From: Sporosarcina globispora
GTDB taxonomy: Bacteria > Bacillota > Bacilli > Bacillales > Cytobacillaceae
Assembly (NCBI RefSeq): GCF_001274725.1
Contig: NZ_LGUF01000007.1
Coordinates: 2,239,629-2,303,628 of the forward strand
Reading direction: 5' to 3'
DNA length: 64,000 nucleotides
Below are positions 34,598 through 43,698 of the stretch, one piece after another. The translations under genes and the position numbers were made by a program. Under the pieces are notes generated by a model. That model was not told the DNA's origin, searched no databases, and worked only from the letters and a program-made list of their open reading frames with translations. Each line of letters begins with the position of its first letter. Position 1 is the stretch's first letter.

Positions 34598-35869
34598 ATG
34601 ACAACTTCAACACCTGTTTACAACCTTTCAACAGTCACTTTCACTCAGGACTCTAACCAGCCATACATACTAAACATTACAGCGTTAAACGACTTTTATA
34701 ATACTATTAAGATAGGATCTTTCAACTTTTATCACAAAGCTGGTTATATCAAGTTACCAAACGGCACAACAAAGGAATATAAACAATTCAACTCTTTACT
34801 AAACGCATTCTTTAAAATTGATCCTATGTTTGGCTACACTATTACAGGTATAGAGGCAGCAAAGGCAGCAGGAAATAAAATGATTAAAGAAGAAAAGAAG
34901 CAAGCTGAAAAGGATTTTAAAGAACTTCAAATAAATAAAGCAAATGATTACTTAAACAAAGTAACTAATAAAGATAAAACAACTTTAAAGAACTTAAGGA
35001 TCTTTGCAGATAAAACAGACTCCGAACTATTAGAAGTAATTAATAATACATTTAAAAATGCTATTTCTAAAAAGTTAGCTGCAGATATCCTAAACGCAAT
35101 CAAAGAAGCATTACAACCAGTTGAGGAAAATATTCCTGCTGAAACAACTAACACAATAGAAAATAATCAAACAACTGAACAAAAAGAATCTTATGTAGTT
35201 GCTAACCGTTCATTCACTTCTTATGATGCAGCTTATCAGTATTGTATAGAATCAGACTTCGAACCAGAAACAATGATAATAAAGGAGGTTGCTACTCAGC
35301 AACCTTCCCAAACTAAACCAGATCAAACAAATAAACCTGCTGAGCCTGTAACATACCATTTCTACAAACAAACGTTTAATACTTACATGGAGGCTTATAA
35401 TTACGCTTTAAATAATATGTCACCTGTAACTATGGTTATTGCTTCAGTTCATCCATACATGACTAATGAGAGGCTTCAGCAGCTGGAAAAAGAATATATC
35501 TTTAGTAAAATGAATATGTCTCTAGAGGACATGAAAGAGTATTTTAAATATATATCTGAATTACCCGATACACTTGATAAGGAAGACAGATATTATAAAC
35601 TAAAGTCATGGATAGAGAGAAAAGAAAATAAAATAAAATCAATTGTAGCAACTAAACAGAGGCAAAAAGAACAAGCAATAGAAATAGATAACATGTTCAA
35701 TGATTTGTATTCAATAGGAATGAATAAGAAAGAGTATTCAGATCTAGTTGTTTACACTTTAAACGGTGAAAAAATATATAGCTGGTCTTCAGGTATAGCA
35801 ATAGAGAAAATGTACAATGAGCTATTAGAAGTACATTCTAAACACTTTAAAAAGCCCGCAACGGCTTAA
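34598..35869 (+). CDS. Unknown protein with duplicated C-terminal motif
   Basis: 423 residues. The first 90 residues are beta-rich, then a Lys-rich helical segment, then a linker with Pro/Gln/Thr. Two similar units follow: SYVVANRSFTSYDAAYQYCI with PETMIIKEV, and VTYHFYKQTFNTYMEAYNYA with PVTMVIASV. Each fits a small alpha/beta repeat (F-x-x-Y-x-x-A-Y). The C terminus is helical. Threonine and asparagine are frequent. The coding strand has more C than G, unlike most genes here. I do not recognise it. Confidence 0.6.
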   Translation: MTTSTPVYNLSTVTFTQDSNQPYILNITALNDFYNTIKIGSFNFYHKAGYIKLPNGTTKEYKQFNSLLNAFFKIDPMFGYTITGIEAAKAAGNKMIKEEKKQAEKDFKELQINKANDYLNKVTNKDKTTLKNLRIFADKTDSELLEVINNTFKNAISKKLAADILNAIKEALQPVEENIPAETTNTIENNQTTEQKESYVVANRSFTSYDAAYQYCIESDFEPETMIIKEVATQQPSQTKPDQTNKPAEPVTYHFYKQTFNTYMEAYNYALNNMSPVTMVIASVHPYMTNERLQQLEKEYIFSKMNMSLEDMKEYFKYISELPDTLDKEDRYYKLKSWIERKENKIKSIVATKQRQKEQAIEIDNMFNDLYSIGMNKKEYSDLVVYTLNGEKIYSWSSGIAIEKMYNELLEVHSKHFKKPATA

Positions 35870-35955
35870 AATAACCAAACTAATACAATTATATAGAGGA
35901 GGTTGTAAAGCCTTCTCTATATCCTAAACAACTAATAAGAAAGGAGACACATCAC

Positions 35956-36048
35956 ATGTTAAAACAACTCATCCAACAAAATACATACACTTTCACTATT
36001 GCAGCTCTAGCCATTGCAGCCCAAACATTCCTATATTTCACACTGTAA
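35956..36048 (+). CDS. 30-residue membrane peptide
   Basis: MLKQLIQQNTYTFTIAALAI then AAQTFLYFTL. One transmembrane helix. AAGGAGACAC lies just upstream. No bulky charged residues apart from the N terminus. It could be a small toxin-like or membrane-modulating peptide, but there is no visible antitoxin RNA, so the role is open. Confidence 0.5.
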   Translation: MLKQLIQQNTYTFTIAALAIAAQTFLYFTL

Positions 36049-36186
36049 TATTAACCTTATCCATATCAAAATAAATTAATCAAACAACACAAAAATACTA
36101 TACAAATTATTCTAACCATGTTATAATAAAGATAGTTAAAAGGTAGCCAAAATTACATACCCTTTGAGGGTTCGGGAGGAATTCAC

Positions 36187-36417
36187 ATGTTAACTATTAA
36201 AGGTTTATCACCTAAACAAAATGAATTAGTAAATGCATCTCTAAACTTTAAAGAATCTGATCAACCTAAAAGAATTTTCCCTTATTGCCTTGGTACTGTA
36301 ATTATTGAAACTAATAGCGAAAAATATTTCACAATTAAATATGACGGAACTATTAATAATACTACAAGTAAAATCTTAGCTGACTTTCATGATTTACCTT
36401 TATATACATTCTGCTAA
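36187..36417 (+). CDS. Small protein, function unknown
   Basis: 76 residues (MLTIKGLSPKQNELVNASLN). The centre is a beta hairpin (LGTVIIETNSEKYFTIKYDG). GGGAGG precedes the ATG, and a -10-like TATAAT lies at about 36,121. No family recognised. Confidence 0.6.
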   Translation: MLTIKGLSPKQNELVNASLNFKESDQPKRIFPYCLGTVIIETNSEKYFTIKYDGTINNTTSKILADFHDLPLYTFC

Positions 36418-36442
36418 AGATAAGAAAGGAGTAAAATTTTTA

Positions 36443-36553
36443 ATGAGTTACTATAACGATATTCACTGTTCTGAATGTGGTCAACAAGTTTGCTATTCAT
36501 GTGGATGCTGCTGTAATGAATCATGTGATAATAAAAGTTGTCCAGAATCCTAG
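36443..36553 (+). CDS. Cysteine-rich 36-residue peptide
   Basis: MSYYNDIHCSECGQQVCYSC then GCCCNESCDNKSCPES. Nine cysteines in 36 residues, which suggests a compact metal cluster (zinc or iron-sulfur type). The ribosome site AAAGGAG lies 13 bases upstream, a little far. It is too small for detection by ordinary gene callers. Function unknown. Confidence 0.5.
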   Translation: MSYYNDIHCSECGQQVCYSCGCCCNESCDNKSCPES

Positions 36554-36583
36554 TATGTTTTACGAATAAAGGAGGCTATCCAA

Positions 36584-36721
36584 ATGATTAACCTTAAAAC
36601 GCTTTACAACCAGTTAGAAGTAGCACAAACAACTTCAGAACGTTTTGATATCTGGAAACAAATTAAGCAATTAGAAAAGGAAATAGAAAACGCTATTGAC
36701 CACGATACACCAGCATTTTAA
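36584..36721 (+). CDS. 45-residue helical protein
   Basis: MINLKTLYNQLEVAQTTSER, then FDIWKQIKQLEKEIENAIDH. A helical hairpin pattern. AAAGGAGG is eight bases upstream of the ATG. A terminator follows. Similar small helical proteins occur in plasmids as regulators, but nothing specific is seen. Confidence 0.6.
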   Translation: MINLKTLYNQLEVAQTTSERFDIWKQIKQLEKEIENAIDHDTPAF

Positions 36722-36743
36722 ACTAATTTAATAATAATTTTTT

Positions 36744-36776
36744 GATCAGCATTTTCGCTGGTCTTTTTCCCTTTTC
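36744..36776 (+). terminator. Intrinsic terminator
   Basis: GATCAGC (36744-36750) pairs with GCTGGTC (36757-36763), followed by TTTTTCCCTTTT. Confidence 0.75.
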
Positions 36777-36810
36777 TGCTCACTCACAAATTAAGGAGGA
36801 ATATATTTAA

Positions 36811-37920
36811 ATGAATTTATCTAATATTGAAGTAGGAAACATATATAAAAATTATAAGGCTTTATGTGAAATACTAGAGGAAAAGAATAAGACAGGTAAC
36901 GCAAAAAAGGCACAACTTAAAGAATGGGAAAGGTTTTTCAAATATGAAAAGGAAGGGAATAAATTTATAATTACTCATGTATATGCTATTCCTTTACCCG
37001 AAAACAACAATAAGACTAAATACATACCAACAATTGAAAAATTAATACTTGATAAAGTTGTTCAATTCGGCAATAAAGGAAAGGTTTTTATTTCAAAAAG
37101 CCAGCTAATGCAAGAATTAAAAATGATCAATGAAAATTATACTTTTGCAAAATATAAGCAATTAAGATTAGCAAAGCATATGAATATATCATTAGAAGAA
37201 GTTGAAGAATTTTATATGACTTCTGACGACTTACTGAAAAGAAATATAGAAGCAGCTTTAAACAGTTTGCGTAATCAATCATTAATATTCTGGACTAATG
37301 CAATGACTTTATGCTTTATTGAAACCCATGCAGAGACAAATAATACAAACAATATTAAAGCAACTAAAGAGGAAAGAACAAACGAATACAACGAAAATAC
37401 AGTATCATTTTCTGCAATTAAACCAGTAAGCTATCAAACATATAGGAAAGCCACAGAAGAGGAAATAGAGTATATTTTGCAAGTTGAAAAGGAAGTATTA
37501 AATAAATATAATTGTGATAAAATTAGTGAAACATTTAAAAAAGGACTAAATAATAAATTTTACAAAGAAGTAAAAGAAATACTTTTTGATACTGCGAATA
37601 TTTATTATTATTTTAATTCCTATGAGATAATAGCAAATGAAAAATATATTTATTCTAAATGGGAAGAATTAGAGGAATTACAGTTAGAACTTGATGAAAG
37701 AGAAACATATAAAAATACTTTAAATTATGATGTTATAGATAGAATTAATCATAATGCAGAAAGAAGGCATTTAAAAGCAATTGAAACTCTAAATGATGAT
37801 GCACCAGAAAGAATAAAAAACAGATCAAACGAAAACTATTTAAGCAATAGTTATAAATTAACTGATACACTTATTAATAAAAATGCATTATCTTTAAAAA
37901 GAGAATTCAATATAAAATAA
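36811..37920 (+). CDS. Plasmid-type protein of unknown function (369 aa)
   Basis: Begins MNLSNIEVGNIYKNYKALCE; from memory, proteins with this opening recur in Firmicutes plasmids and phages. Residues ~70-175 are helical with a winged-helix feel (ISKSQLMQELKMINENYTFA, then LKRNIEAALNSLRNQSLIFW). The C-terminal half is charged and helical. AAGGAGG is well placed. It could be a replication or copy-control protein, given the hairpin cluster directly behind it. That is inference. Confidence 0.55.
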   Translation: MNLSNIEVGNIYKNYKALCEILEEKNKTGNAKKAQLKEWERFFKYEKEGNKFIITHVYAIPLPENNNKTKYIPTIEKLILDKVVQFGNKGKVFISKSQLMQELKMINENYTFAKYKQLRLAKHMNISLEEVEEFYMTSDDLLKRNIEAALNSLRNQSLIFWTNAMTLCFIETHAETNNTNNIKATKEERTNEYNENTVSFSAIKPVSYQTYRKATEEEIEYILQVEKEVLNKYNCDKISETFKKGLNNKFYKEVKEILFDTANIYYYFNSYEIIANEKYIYSKWEELEELQLELDERETYKNTLNYDVIDRINHNAERRHLKAIETLNDDAPERIKNRSNENYLSNSYKLTDTLINKNALSLKREFNIK

Positions 37921-37922
37921 TT

Positions 37923-38067
37923 AAAAGTTGTCCGTTTGTTCCTATATAATATATTAATACTTATATATGGGAAGATATGGACAACTTTTTAAATTTCATT
38001 TCAAAACGGTTTATCTTGAAATGAAGCCAAGGAACTTTTGCGTTCTTTGCAAAAGTGGGCTGGCAAG
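37923..38067 (+). ncRNA. Cluster of four hairpins, structured RNA or origin element
   Basis: Four hairpins in 145 bases. AAAAGTTGTCC (37923-37933) pairs with GGACAACTTTT (37979-37989) over an inner CCTATATAA / TTATATATGG. CATTTCAA (37997-38004) pairs with TTGAAATG (38016-38023). ACTTTTGC (38034-38041) pairs with GCAAAAGT (38049-38056), enclosed by AGCC / GGCT. A short GGCT-ggca-AGCC ends it. The first may terminate the upstream gene. The others have no U-run and look like an RNA or DNA landmark such as a copy-control RNA or nicking site. Confidence 0.5.
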
Positions 38068-38126
38068 CCAAATCATTTAATCTTTTGCTATTTTAAATAA
38101 AATTGTACATTTATTTAAACTTATTA

Positions 38127-38155
38127 TTGAATTATTTTGTATTAAATGTTATACT
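38127..38155 (+). promoter_or_regulatory. Promoter TTGAAT-17-TATACT with AT-box
   Basis: TTGAAT (38127-38132), spacer TATTTTGTATTAAATGT, TATACT (38150-38155). Reads the gene at 38202. Confidence 0.78.
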
Positions 38156-38201
38156 TTAGTTAATCAGTTAAATACATATTCACTTTAGGAGGAAAATAAA
38201 A

Positions 38202-38777
38202 ATGACTAACTTAATCGGCTTAAAATTAAAAGGTACTCAGGGATCAGAAATTGAAGTTGTTTCATTCTTTGAAAAGTTTAATATGTACCAGTGTAAAGAA
38301 ACTAAAAATAATATTATTACTTCTCCTTTGCTTTCAGAATCAGAAATAAATGAATTAATTAAAAGTCAATCTAAAATAATCGAATCTGAAAAAGTTGTTT
38401 CTTCATTAAAGGAAAGTCAGGATCAGGAGCAAAAAGAAATTAAAGACGCTGAAAGCATTGGAGAATTTAAAAAGCATGATCCAAAACAACATGCAAAAGC
38501 TAAAGCAGCATTAAATAAACAATTTAAATACAATGATAAATGGTACACTAGAAAAGAATATGTATTAGAAATTCTAAATAATGAAGACATTCAGCCACTA
38601 TTCCATAAAAAGAAATGGTACTTTGAAAACATCAAAAAGAGTACTGCAGTTCAGGCAACAAAAACAGAAATTGAATTTTATATTTATCTTAAAGCTAATT
38701 ATCATCATGATAATATTTTACCTGAAGCAACTAAACAACAATTAATTAAACAATATATTGAAGAGTTAGCAGCCTAA
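38202..38777 (+). CDS. Unknown protein (191 aa)
   Basis: MTNLIGLKLKGTQGSEIEVV begins a small beta domain (to about residue 45), then a charged helical linker, then a C-terminal domain with tryptophans (DKWYTRKEYVLEILNNED, then KKKWYFENIKKSTAVQATKT). AGGAGG precedes the ATG. It stands alone between a promoter and a terminator. No family recognised. Confidence 0.6.
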   Translation: MTNLIGLKLKGTQGSEIEVVSFFEKFNMYQCKETKNNIITSPLLSESEINELIKSQSKIIESEKVVSSLKESQDQEQKEIKDAESIGEFKKHDPKQHAKAKAALNKQFKYNDKWYTRKEYVLEILNNEDIQPLFHKKKWYFENIKKSTAVQATKTEIEFYIYLKANYHHDNILPEATKQQLIKQYIEELAA

Positions 38778-38796
38778 TAAGCTGCTTTTCTTTTTG
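38768..38796 (+). terminator. Intrinsic terminator
   Basis: AGCAGC (38768-38773) pairs with GCTGCT (38781-38786), followed by TTTCTTTTTG. The stem overlaps the end of the coding region. The remaining gap to 39,000 shows no gene. Confidence 0.75.
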
Positions 38797-39000
38797 TTCT
38801 TGCATTTCCTTATACATTCCCTTTATATGCGTTTGTTCTTCCCTTCCTACCTTTACACCAGATAAGCAGCTAAAAGCCTTATATAGCCATTCTGAACGGT
38901 TTAAACGATTGTTAATGTGATTGATCTAATACACGATAAAACTGGTATTTTAAGCTGATATACAGAGTGAAAATGTTTAATAAATTATTGCCAAAATTAG

Positions 39001-39029
39001 TTGTAATATTAATTAATTTAATGTAGAAT
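39001..39029 (+). promoter_or_regulatory. Promoter TTGTAA-17-TAGAAT with AT-box
   Basis: TTGTAA (39001-39006), spacer TATTAATTAATTTAATG, TAGAAT (39024-39029). Reads the gene at 39070. Confidence 0.65.
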
Positions 39030-39069
39030 AAAGATAGTTAATAAATATTAATTAATTGGAGTGATTATT

Positions 39070-39411
39070 ATGTCTAAGCGTTTATCATTCTCAACAATTG
39101 AAACTAAGTTTAAAGAACTAAACCCATTCGGGCAGATCACTAAACAATCAAATAATACTTATTGGATATATTTTGATGCTAGAGACAACAGGAGCGAAGC
39201 AGAAAAAGAGCTTGAAACATGGGGAACAAAAACAGACAAAAGGAAAATATACACTTATAAAGCAAGTAGTTTAATCCAGTTAGCGCATAAATTAAAACTA
39301 GATATATCAGAGTATGAAGAATATAAACTAAGCAAAGTGAATCAGGAATGGGAAGAAATGCTAAAAATTCCATATATAGAAAATGATGAAGATCCTTTAT
39401 TCTTTGAATGA
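39070..39411 (+). CDS. Small protein, function unknown (113 aa)
   Basis: MSKRLSFSTIETKFKELNPF from the ATG at 39070 (TTGGAG upstream; GTG 39061 also in frame). The N-terminal half looks like an alpha/beta fold (TYWIYFDARDNRSEAEKELE), the C-terminal half is helical and acidic. Terminated by a hairpin running into ten T at about 39,420-39,429. No family recognised. Confidence 0.6.
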   Translation: MSKRLSFSTIETKFKELNPFGQITKQSNNTYWIYFDARDNRSEAEKELETWGTKTDKRKIYTYKASSLIQLAHKLKLDISEYEEYKLSKVNQEWEEMLKIPYIENDEDPLFFE

Positions 39412-39459
39412 GGGTTCTTTTTTTTTTTGCTTTTTACCGGACATATTAACATTTACTCA

Positions 39460-39488
39460 TTGTATTATGAATTAATTTATTATATAAT
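39460..39488 (+). promoter_or_regulatory. Promoter TTGTAT-17-TATAAT with AT-box
   Basis: TTGTAT (39460-39465), spacer TATGAATTAATTTATTA, TATAAT (39483-39488). Reads the gene at 39518. Confidence 0.7.
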
Positions 39489-39517
39489 TTAAGTACAATT
39501 AATTAGGAGTTGTTAAC

Positions 39518-39817
39518 ATGATAACTATTAATAAAGTCTTGTTACATGATAAGAAGCGTTTAAAACACTTTTCTCAAGTTCTTTTGTATTATAAGGATAT
39601 ACACTGCAATTCAATTGTAGAAACGAATTTAAAGACATTAGAAAGCAAAATCAATTATGTAATGGTACTTCATGGAGGATCAGAAGAAGCAGACAAGGAA
39701 ATAAGAGCAAAGGGATATAAACCAGATCAGAACATATTAGACGAATTGCAGCAGGAAGAAAAAGAAATGATTTTAGAAACTATTAGACAATCAGAAATAT
39801 TAAAGAAATACCTTTGA
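39518..39817 (+). CDS. Small helical protein, function unknown (99 aa)
   Basis: MITINKVLLHDKKRLKHFSQ. Helical throughout, with a charged centre. TTAGGAG precedes the ATG. Transcribed alone from the promoter at 39460, and ended by CAGC-ttataatag-GCTG-TTTTT (39820-39841). Function unknown. Confidence 0.6.
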   Translation: MITINKVLLHDKKRLKHFSQVLLYYKDIHCNSIVETNLKTLESKINYVMVLHGGSEEADKEIRAKGYKPDQNILDELQQEEKEMILETIRQSEILKKYL

Positions 39818-39903
39818 GCAGCTTATAATAGGCTGTTTTTCTTTTCTCTGGGAGCTGCTCAGCAACGGTAAAAAAAAAATTTAAAATAAATTAATTAAAT
39901 GTA

Positions 39904-39932
39904 TTGCAATATTAAATAATTTAGCATATAAT
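39904..39932 (+). promoter_or_regulatory. Promoter TTGCAA-17-TATAAT with AT-box
   Basis: TTGCAA (39904-39909), spacer TATTAAATAATTTAGCA, TATAAT (39927-39932). Close to consensus and the cleanest plus-strand example of the box. Reads the gene at 39982. Confidence 0.8.
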
Positions 39933-39981
39933 AACATTAAGAGTTAAGCAATTACATAAAACCTTTAAGGAGTGTTTAATT

Positions 39982-41865
39982 ATGACAGTAGCAATGAAAC
40001 TTAATGAAGAACTAAACGGGATCGAATTATATTTTAACACTAAGCCTCAACAAACGGTATTAAGTGAATTAAAATCAAATGGTTTCCGTTGGTCTAACTT
40101 TAAAAAATGCTGGTATACTAAACAATCTGAAAAAGCTTTTAAAGTTGCTAACAGTCTAACGAACGGGGAAGAATTAACCGTAGCACCTGAAGCGGCAACT
40201 AAAGTTAAAAAAGCAAGATCCGAAAAGAAAAAAGAATCTGCTTTGAGCCTTTGGGACGCTGCACAATGGGAAGGTTTAACAGTAAATCAAAACACAAAAG
40301 ATCAAGATTGCAAGGAAATTGCAAAGGAAATACGCTCACACATTAAGAAGCGTTTTCCACAATGTAAATTTTCCGTAAGAGTTCCTTACTATGGAAAAAT
40401 CAACTTTGAAATAAAATCAAGTCCGTTTGAAAAAGGATCTTTATACTTAAATGCAATTAAAGGGTATTGCGAAAGCCTTCTAAACGCTTATAAGCATACT
40501 TATAGTGAAGCTGATCCATATACAGACTATGCAGGAGTTCATAATTTTTATGGTTATGTCGAGATTGATTGGGAATACACACAAACAGAATTAACAGAAG
40601 AAATGAAAAAAGACTTACTTATTTTTGATTCTAAATTCGCTGAAGCTGAAAAAGCAGAAGAAGAACGCAAAGAGAAAGAATATCAGGAATATGTAAAGGA
40701 ACAAGAGGCAAGAAATGCAGAATATAAAAAGCAGCAGGAAGAAGAAAAGAAACAAATTGAAAACATTTACAACAGTATTGAAGTTAAAGAGCTAGACGAA
40801 AATGGTCAATATTTTGTAACAGACGCAGAGTTTGCAGACTTAAACAAAAATAACACAATAGAGCAGTACATGGAAGAAGTAGAAAAAGGTAAATACTCTT
40901 TAGAAAATGTAAAAATCACTAAAGAGGTGCATTTCAGCAGTCTAGAGGCATTAACAAACTTTTCTAATATGCTGCTAAATGACTTTGATTTTCTTACTAA
41001 TACTGGCGGCAGCTTCACAGAAGACAATAGAATCAATTCAATGACTGACTTCTATAACATGGATGAAGATAAACAAACAGTACAATGGAATCGTTACGGG
41101 GTAGCAATATACTTTAATAACGAACTACAATTTGTTGCGGATGCTCAGGGATATTCTTATGCTCGCTATGTAGGCTTAACAGATAATGCAAAGATTGAAA
41201 AGTCTATAACATTTGATCAAGTGATAAGCGAAGAGGAAATAAACGAATTAAAACATCAGGCAGACCGACTAGAGGATATTTCAACTAGTGTTATCAGTGA
41301 ATTAGATATCTTTAGTACTTGGAGAAAAGAAAACTGGAAAGAGTATAAAACAGCTATTAAAGATAAATTAAGCAAATATAACTATAAATTAACAAAAGAG
41401 ATTATCCAGCAGCTAGACATTGAAGAACTAAAAGAATGTATGTATAAGATCTTACAGGAAGTTGACGGAATACAAGACCAGTTTACAAATGCGAATATAC
41501 AACAAGGTGAAAAAGTTACACTGTTCTATATTTCTGATTGGGGATCAATCGTGACTAATCGCATTACTTTTGACAGTGTAACTAATTCCAGTTATGCACA
41601 ATATGACAATGCAGTTAAATTAACTTTTACACCAGAGAAGAAAAGGAAGCTGCATTATAAATATTTTTACTCAACAATGTTACTTTATAAAGGCTGGCAC
41701 AGTCTACCGGAAACAGTTTTACACCATGTGGAAGAAAGAAACGGTATGAGAGTTACAAGAAGCAAATATCATTCATGCGATAACAGACAATATGATGAGA
41801 TTTTAAGCCATTTTGAGAAGCAGGACATAAAGCCTATTATCAATACCTATAAACCTAGATTTTAA
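39982..41865 (+). CDS. Large protein with FRW-CWY N-terminal domain
   Basis: 627 residues. The first ~60 residues (IELYFNTKPQQTVLSELKSN, then GFRWSNFKKCWYTKQSEKAF) match a small alpha/beta domain seen at the start of many large plasmid and phage polyproteins next to methylases. Residues ~85-200 form a second globular domain (KRFPQCKFSVRVPYYGKINF). A long Lys/Glu coiled coil covers ~215-255. The C-terminal 250 residues contain further beta and helical segments. Its partner gene is the methyltransferase that follows. A role in defence against host restriction is possible, not shown. Confidence 0.55.
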   Translation: MTVAMKLNEELNGIELYFNTKPQQTVLSELKSNGFRWSNFKKCWYTKQSEKAFKVANSLTNGEELTVAPEAATKVKKARSEKKKESALSLWDAAQWEGLTVNQNTKDQDCKEIAKEIRSHIKKRFPQCKFSVRVPYYGKINFEIKSSPFEKGSLYLNAIKGYCESLLNAYKHTYSEADPYTDYAGVHNFYGYVEIDWEYTQTELTEEMKKDLLIFDSKFAEAEKAEEERKEKEYQEYVKEQEARNAEYKKQQEEEKKQIENIYNSIEVKELDENGQYFVTDAEFADLNKNNTIEQYMEEVEKGKYSLENVKITKEVHFSSLEALTNFSNMLLNDFDFLTNTGGSFTEDNRINSMTDFYNMDEDKQTVQWNRYGVAIYFNNELQFVADAQGYSYARYVGLTDNAKIEKSITFDQVISEEEINELKHQADRLEDISTSVISELDIFSTWRKENWKEYKTAIKDKLSKYNYKLTKEIIQQLDIEELKECMYKILQEVDGIQDQFTNANIQQGEKVTLFYISDWGSIVTNRITFDSVTNSSYAQYDNAVKLTFTPEKKRKLHYKYFYSTMLLYKGWHSLPETVLHHVEERNGMRVTRSKYHSCDNRQYDEILSHFEKQDIKPIINTYKPRF

Positions 41866-41881
41866 TTGTAAATAAATTAAC

Positions 41882-41920
41882 AGGTAAAGAGTGTATGAAT
41901 AGACTCTATACTCTTTACCT
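41882..41920 (+). terminator. Hairpin, likely terminator or RNA-processing site
   Basis: AGGTAAAGAGT (41882-41892) pairs perfectly with ACTCTTTACCT (41910-41920). The following TTCTAAAA is only weakly U-rich. Confidence 0.5.
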
Positions 41921-41973
41921 TTCTAAAAAATCCCTATAACAAAAATTCTAAAATATCACTGGAGGTTTTACAC

Positions 41974-43581
41974 TTGTTTAATAATAATCCTGATTTTTTC
42001 CCAACTCCAATAAAGTTAATTCATAAAATGTTATCTAAAATTGATTTTAGAACTATCAAAACAGTACTTGAGCCATCAGCAGGAAAAGGGGATCTTGTAG
42101 AGGCTATAACAAAAAAGTTTGATTATAGCCAGAACAGGCATTATAACAATAAGAAATACGACATTGACACAATAGAACTTGATAACAACCTACAATACAT
42201 ATTACAGGGTAAAAAACTTAGACTTGTACATGATGACTATTTAACATATAACACTTATAAAAAATACGATGCTATTATAATGAATCCTCCTTTTAGTAAT
42301 GGCGATAAACATTTATTAAAAGCAATTGAAATGCAGCAATCAGGCGGCAAAATTGTTTGTTTGTTAAACGCTGAAACTTTAAAGAATCCTTATAGTAACA
42401 TAAGAAAAGAATTAATTAAACAATTACAGAAGTATAATGCTGAAGTAGAATATTTGGAGAATACATTTTTAGAAGCTGAGAGGAAAACTTTTGTTGAAAT
42501 CGCTTTAATATATATTGATATTCCTAAAATTGAATATAACAGCGTTATTATAGACGAACTGAAGAAAGAGGAAATATATAAAACTAATAACCAGTATACA
42601 AGCGATAAATTAATCAATTCAGATTTTATAAAAGGGATAGTGGAACAATACAATTATGAAGTAAAGGCAGGTTTAAAACTGATAAATGAGTATAACAGCC
42701 TTAAGCCGTTAATGCTGAAAAGTTTTAAGGATAATTCTAATCCAGTGTTAAAGTTAGAACTTGAATATGAGGATGAAGAGGGAAGCAGTTTAGAGAATGC
42801 CTACATTAAACAGATCCGGTCAAAGTATTGGCAAGCGTTATTTTCAAATGATCAATTTATGGGATTGTTTACAAGCAACTTAAAGCAAAAGTATATGCAG
42901 CAGGTACAAGAATTAAAGGATTATGACTTTTCATTATATAACATTTACACTCTAAGAATTCAACTTAGTAAGGAAATGACTCAAGGGGTAGAAGAAACAA
43001 TTTTAAACTTGTTTGAAGAATTCAGCCACAAACATTATTATGACGAATCATCAAAAAACATTCATCTATATAACGGCTGGAAGACTAACAAGGCATACAA
43101 GATTAATAAGAAAGTTATTATACCTTTAAATGGTTTCAGGGACTTACAATATTCATGGGGAAGATATGAGCCTACAAATTATAGGGTTTTAGACAAATTA
43201 AAAGACATTGAAAAAGTATTTAATTATTTAGATGGAGGCACAACAGAGGAAATTGATATAACAGACACCTTAAAAATGGCTGAGCATTATGGAGAGACTA
43301 GAAAAATAGATTTAAAGTATTTTTACATCACATTCTATAAAAAAGGCACATGTCATATAGAGTTTAAAAACATGGAATTGCTTCATAAATTTAATTTATT
43401 CGGCAGTCAGAAGAAAAATTGGCTTCCTCCTTCTTATGGGAAAGTTAAATATAGCGATATGACACCAGAGGAAAAAGCAACAGTAAACGAATTTGAAGGA
43501 GAACAGTCATATAACAAGGTAATGCTTAATAAATCATACTACATTATGGATACAAGCGAATTATTGAAATTAACATCATAA
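41974..43581 (+). CDS. DNA (adenine-N6 type) methyltransferase, DUF4942-like C terminus
   Basis: 535 residues from TTG 41974 (TGGAGG eight bases upstream). The SAM motif is VLEPSAGKGDLVEAI (about residues 29-43), followed by the catalytic IIMNPPFSNGD (about 104-114) and a long beta-rich second half. NPPF is the motif IV of amino-methyltransferases (adenine N6, less often cytosine N4). The C-terminal ~330 residues resemble the extra domain of plasmid methylases of this class. It probably marks element DNA to escape host restriction. No cognate restriction enzyme is seen. Confidence 0.75.
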   Translation: MFNNNPDFFPTPIKLIHKMLSKIDFRTIKTVLEPSAGKGDLVEAITKKFDYSQNRHYNNKKYDIDTIELDNNLQYILQGKKLRLVHDDYLTYNTYKKYDAIIMNPPFSNGDKHLLKAIEMQQSGGKIVCLLNAETLKNPYSNIRKELIKQLQKYNAEVEYLENTFLEAERKTFVEIALIYIDIPKIEYNSVIIDELKKEEIYKTNNQYTSDKLINSDFIKGIVEQYNYEVKAGLKLINEYNSLKPLMLKSFKDNSNPVLKLELEYEDEEGSSLENAYIKQIRSKYWQALFSNDQFMGLFTSNLKQKYMQQVQELKDYDFSLYNIYTLRIQLSKEMTQGVEETILNLFEEFSHKHYYDESSKNIHLYNGWKTNKAYKINKKVIIPLNGFRDLQYSWGRYEPTNYRVLDKLKDIEKVFNYLDGGTTEEIDITDTLKMAEHYGETRKIDLKYFYITFYKKGTCHIEFKNMELLHKFNLFGSQKKNWLPPSYGKVKYSDMTPEEKATVNEFEGEQSYNKVMLNKSYYIMDTSELLKLTS

Positions 43582-43698
43582 TAAAAACAAATAATTATAT
43601 AGGTATGGAGAGTTTTAAAAGGCTCTCTTAACCTTCCAGAAACTCATATAACAGTTATTAACTTAAATCACCAACTAAATGAAAGGAGATAACCGAAA

